A DNA stretch of 64,000 bases from Natrinema sp. CBA1119. Lineage in GTDB: Archaea; Halobacteriota; Halobacteria; Halobacteriales; Natrialbaceae. Made by a program: the position numbers and the translations under genes. The stretch covers positions 372,001 to 436,000 of the forward strand of contig NZ_PDBS01000001.1 of NCBI RefSeq assembly GCF_002572525.1, written 5' to 3'. Under the pieces are notes generated by a model. That model searched no databases and was not told the origin of the DNA. It saw only the letters and a program-made list of their open reading frames with translations. Every line of letters starts with the position of its first letter. Positions within the stretch are counted from its first letter, which is position 1. Shown here in pieces: positions 63,181 to 64,000 of this stretch.

Positions 63181-64000
63181 ATGACACGAAGTGGCACGAT
63201 TCCGGTCACCGTCGTCAGCGGCTATCTCGGCGCGGGAAAGACGACGCTGATCAATCACGTGCTGTCGAATCCGGGCGGCCGACGGGTGGCAGTGATCGTC
63301 AACGACATGGGTGAGGTGAACGTCGATGCGGAGCTGATCGCACGAGAGAACGACGACGAGGGAATCGTGGACCTCTCGAACGGCTGTATCTGCTGTCGGT
63401 TACAGGGTGATCTCCTCGAGGAAGCGGCGCAACTGGCAGAGAACCGAGCGTTCGACTACCTGCTGGTCGAGTCGTCGGGGATTAGCGAACCGATTCCCGT
63501 CGCGCAGGTGTTCACGGAGGGGACAGACGAAAGCGACGTGGACCCGACGGCCCTGTTTCGGCTGGATACGATGGTGGCCGTCCTCGACACGTACGGCTTC
63601 TGGAAGGAGTTCGACGCCGGGGCCCAGCTACCGGAGGACGCCCAACCCGAGGAGGACCGACCCCTGAGCGAGGTCCTCGTCGAGGGAGTCGAGTTCTGCG
63701 ACGTCCTGCTTCTCAACAAGGCCGATATGGTTCCCGACGGCGTCCTCGAGGAGATCGAAGCGGTCGTCGAGACCCTCCAGCCGCGGGCGAAACGGCTCCA
63801 AACGACCTACTGCGAGGTGGATCCGGACGTCATTCTCGACACCGGTCGGTTCGACTTCGAGACGGCGAAGCGCTCTCAGGGGTGGAAACGTCACCTGCGC
63901 GGGGAGGGCCACGACCACGAGGCGCACGATCACGACCCGGATCAAAGCGTCGCCGAACGACACGGCGTCTCCTCGTTCGTCTTCCGGTCCGACCGACCGT
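63181..64000 (+). CDS. CobW/COG0523-family metal GTPase (3' partial)
   Basis: 273 residues are visible and the frame runs off the window. Motifs are Walker A GYLGAGKTT, the metal-binding CICCR of the CxCC type, the GTPase NKAD and SSGISEP. A His-rich loop GHDHEAHDHD lies near the end of the visible part. Such G3E GTPases act as zinc (or cobalt) metallochaperones. The start is the ATG at 63181, with a TATA-like GGTTACTTAG about 33 nt upstream. The C-terminal CobW domain is missing because of the window edge. Confidence 0.92.
   Translation, partial: MTRSGTIPVTVVSGYLGAGKTTLINHVLSNPGGRRVAVIVNDMGEVNVDAELIARENDDEGIVDLSNGCICCRLQGDLLEEAAQLAENRAFDYLLVESSGISEPIPVAQVFTEGTDESDVDPTALFRLDTMVAVLDTYGFWKEFDAGAQLPEDAQPEEDRPLSEVLVEGVEFCDVLLLNKADMVPDGVLEEIEAVVETLQPRAKRLQTTYCEVDPDVILDTGRFDFETAKRSQGWKRHLRGEGHDHEAHDHDPDQSVAERHGVSSFVFRSDRP

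Noticed and set aside
1-64000. tRNA, rRNA or CRISPR features
   Set aside because: I looked in the gene-free gaps for tRNA T-arm motifs, rRNA-like stretches and regularly spaced repeats and found none that I could support by eye.

Overview
This window comes from a haloarchaeon, most likely a Natrialbales-type genus such as Natrinema or Haloterrigena; the genus is an inference. The DNA is GC-rich and full of CTCGAG. The proteins are strongly acidic. Many genes have a TATA-like box about 27 nt before the start codon, which implies leaderless mRNAs. Archaeal information-processing genes are present: family B DNA polymerase, Rad50/Mre11, PAN, L37Ae, RpoP, Pcc1, prefoldin beta and TruD. I saw no rRNA, tRNA or CRISPR array.

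Left third (1-25.5 kb): a 5'-truncated phospholipase D-like membrane protein; an iron-homeostasis cluster (DtxR-family regulator, ferritin-like protein, sufC-sufB-sufD); DNA polymerase B; an esterase remnant; two overlapping haloarchaeal genes; rad50-mre11 overlapping by 4 nt; a small HTH gene beside PAN; the GMP synthase amidotransferase subunit; a DUF892 ferritin-like protein; an LUD-domain pair whose second gene fuses LUD, ferredoxin and CCG domains; an M20 peptidase; and two convergent enoyl-CoA hydratase paralogues.

Middle (25.5-44 kb): a translation, chaperone and tRNA-modification block (DUF3194 + prefoldin beta; rpl37ae-rpoP-pcc1), DUF2103 and SurE proteins, several small membrane proteins, truD and an ABC-2 exporter pair. 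The clearest recent event is next. An IS66-type element of 1,584 bp with 8-bp target duplications splits an F420-dependent LLM-class oxidoreductase gene, and removing the element plus one duplication restores the frame exactly. Aldo/keto reductase, halocyanin-like cupredoxin, M24 peptidase and LolA-like lipoprotein genes follow.

Right third (43-64 kb): a regulator/OsmC/methyltransferase group; aroA and, 6 kb away, aroC; a thiolase; a two-gene HTH + TumE-like pair that may be a toxin-antitoxin module; an overlapping HTH/DICT-domain pair; a Tat-secreted protein; an AT-richer methyltransferase-like gene that looks acquired; a second LUD gene; a PHP phosphoesterase; korAB; a second LolA-like lipoprotein; an Lrp regulator; a NosL-like lipoprotein; and a 3'-truncated CobW-type metal GTPase.

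A family of GC-rich, hairpin-prone repeats with cores like GAACGAAGTGA recurs between genes. Two copies 10 kb apart match at 64 of 66 bases, and a related palindromic sequence sits in frame inside the LUD fusion gene.
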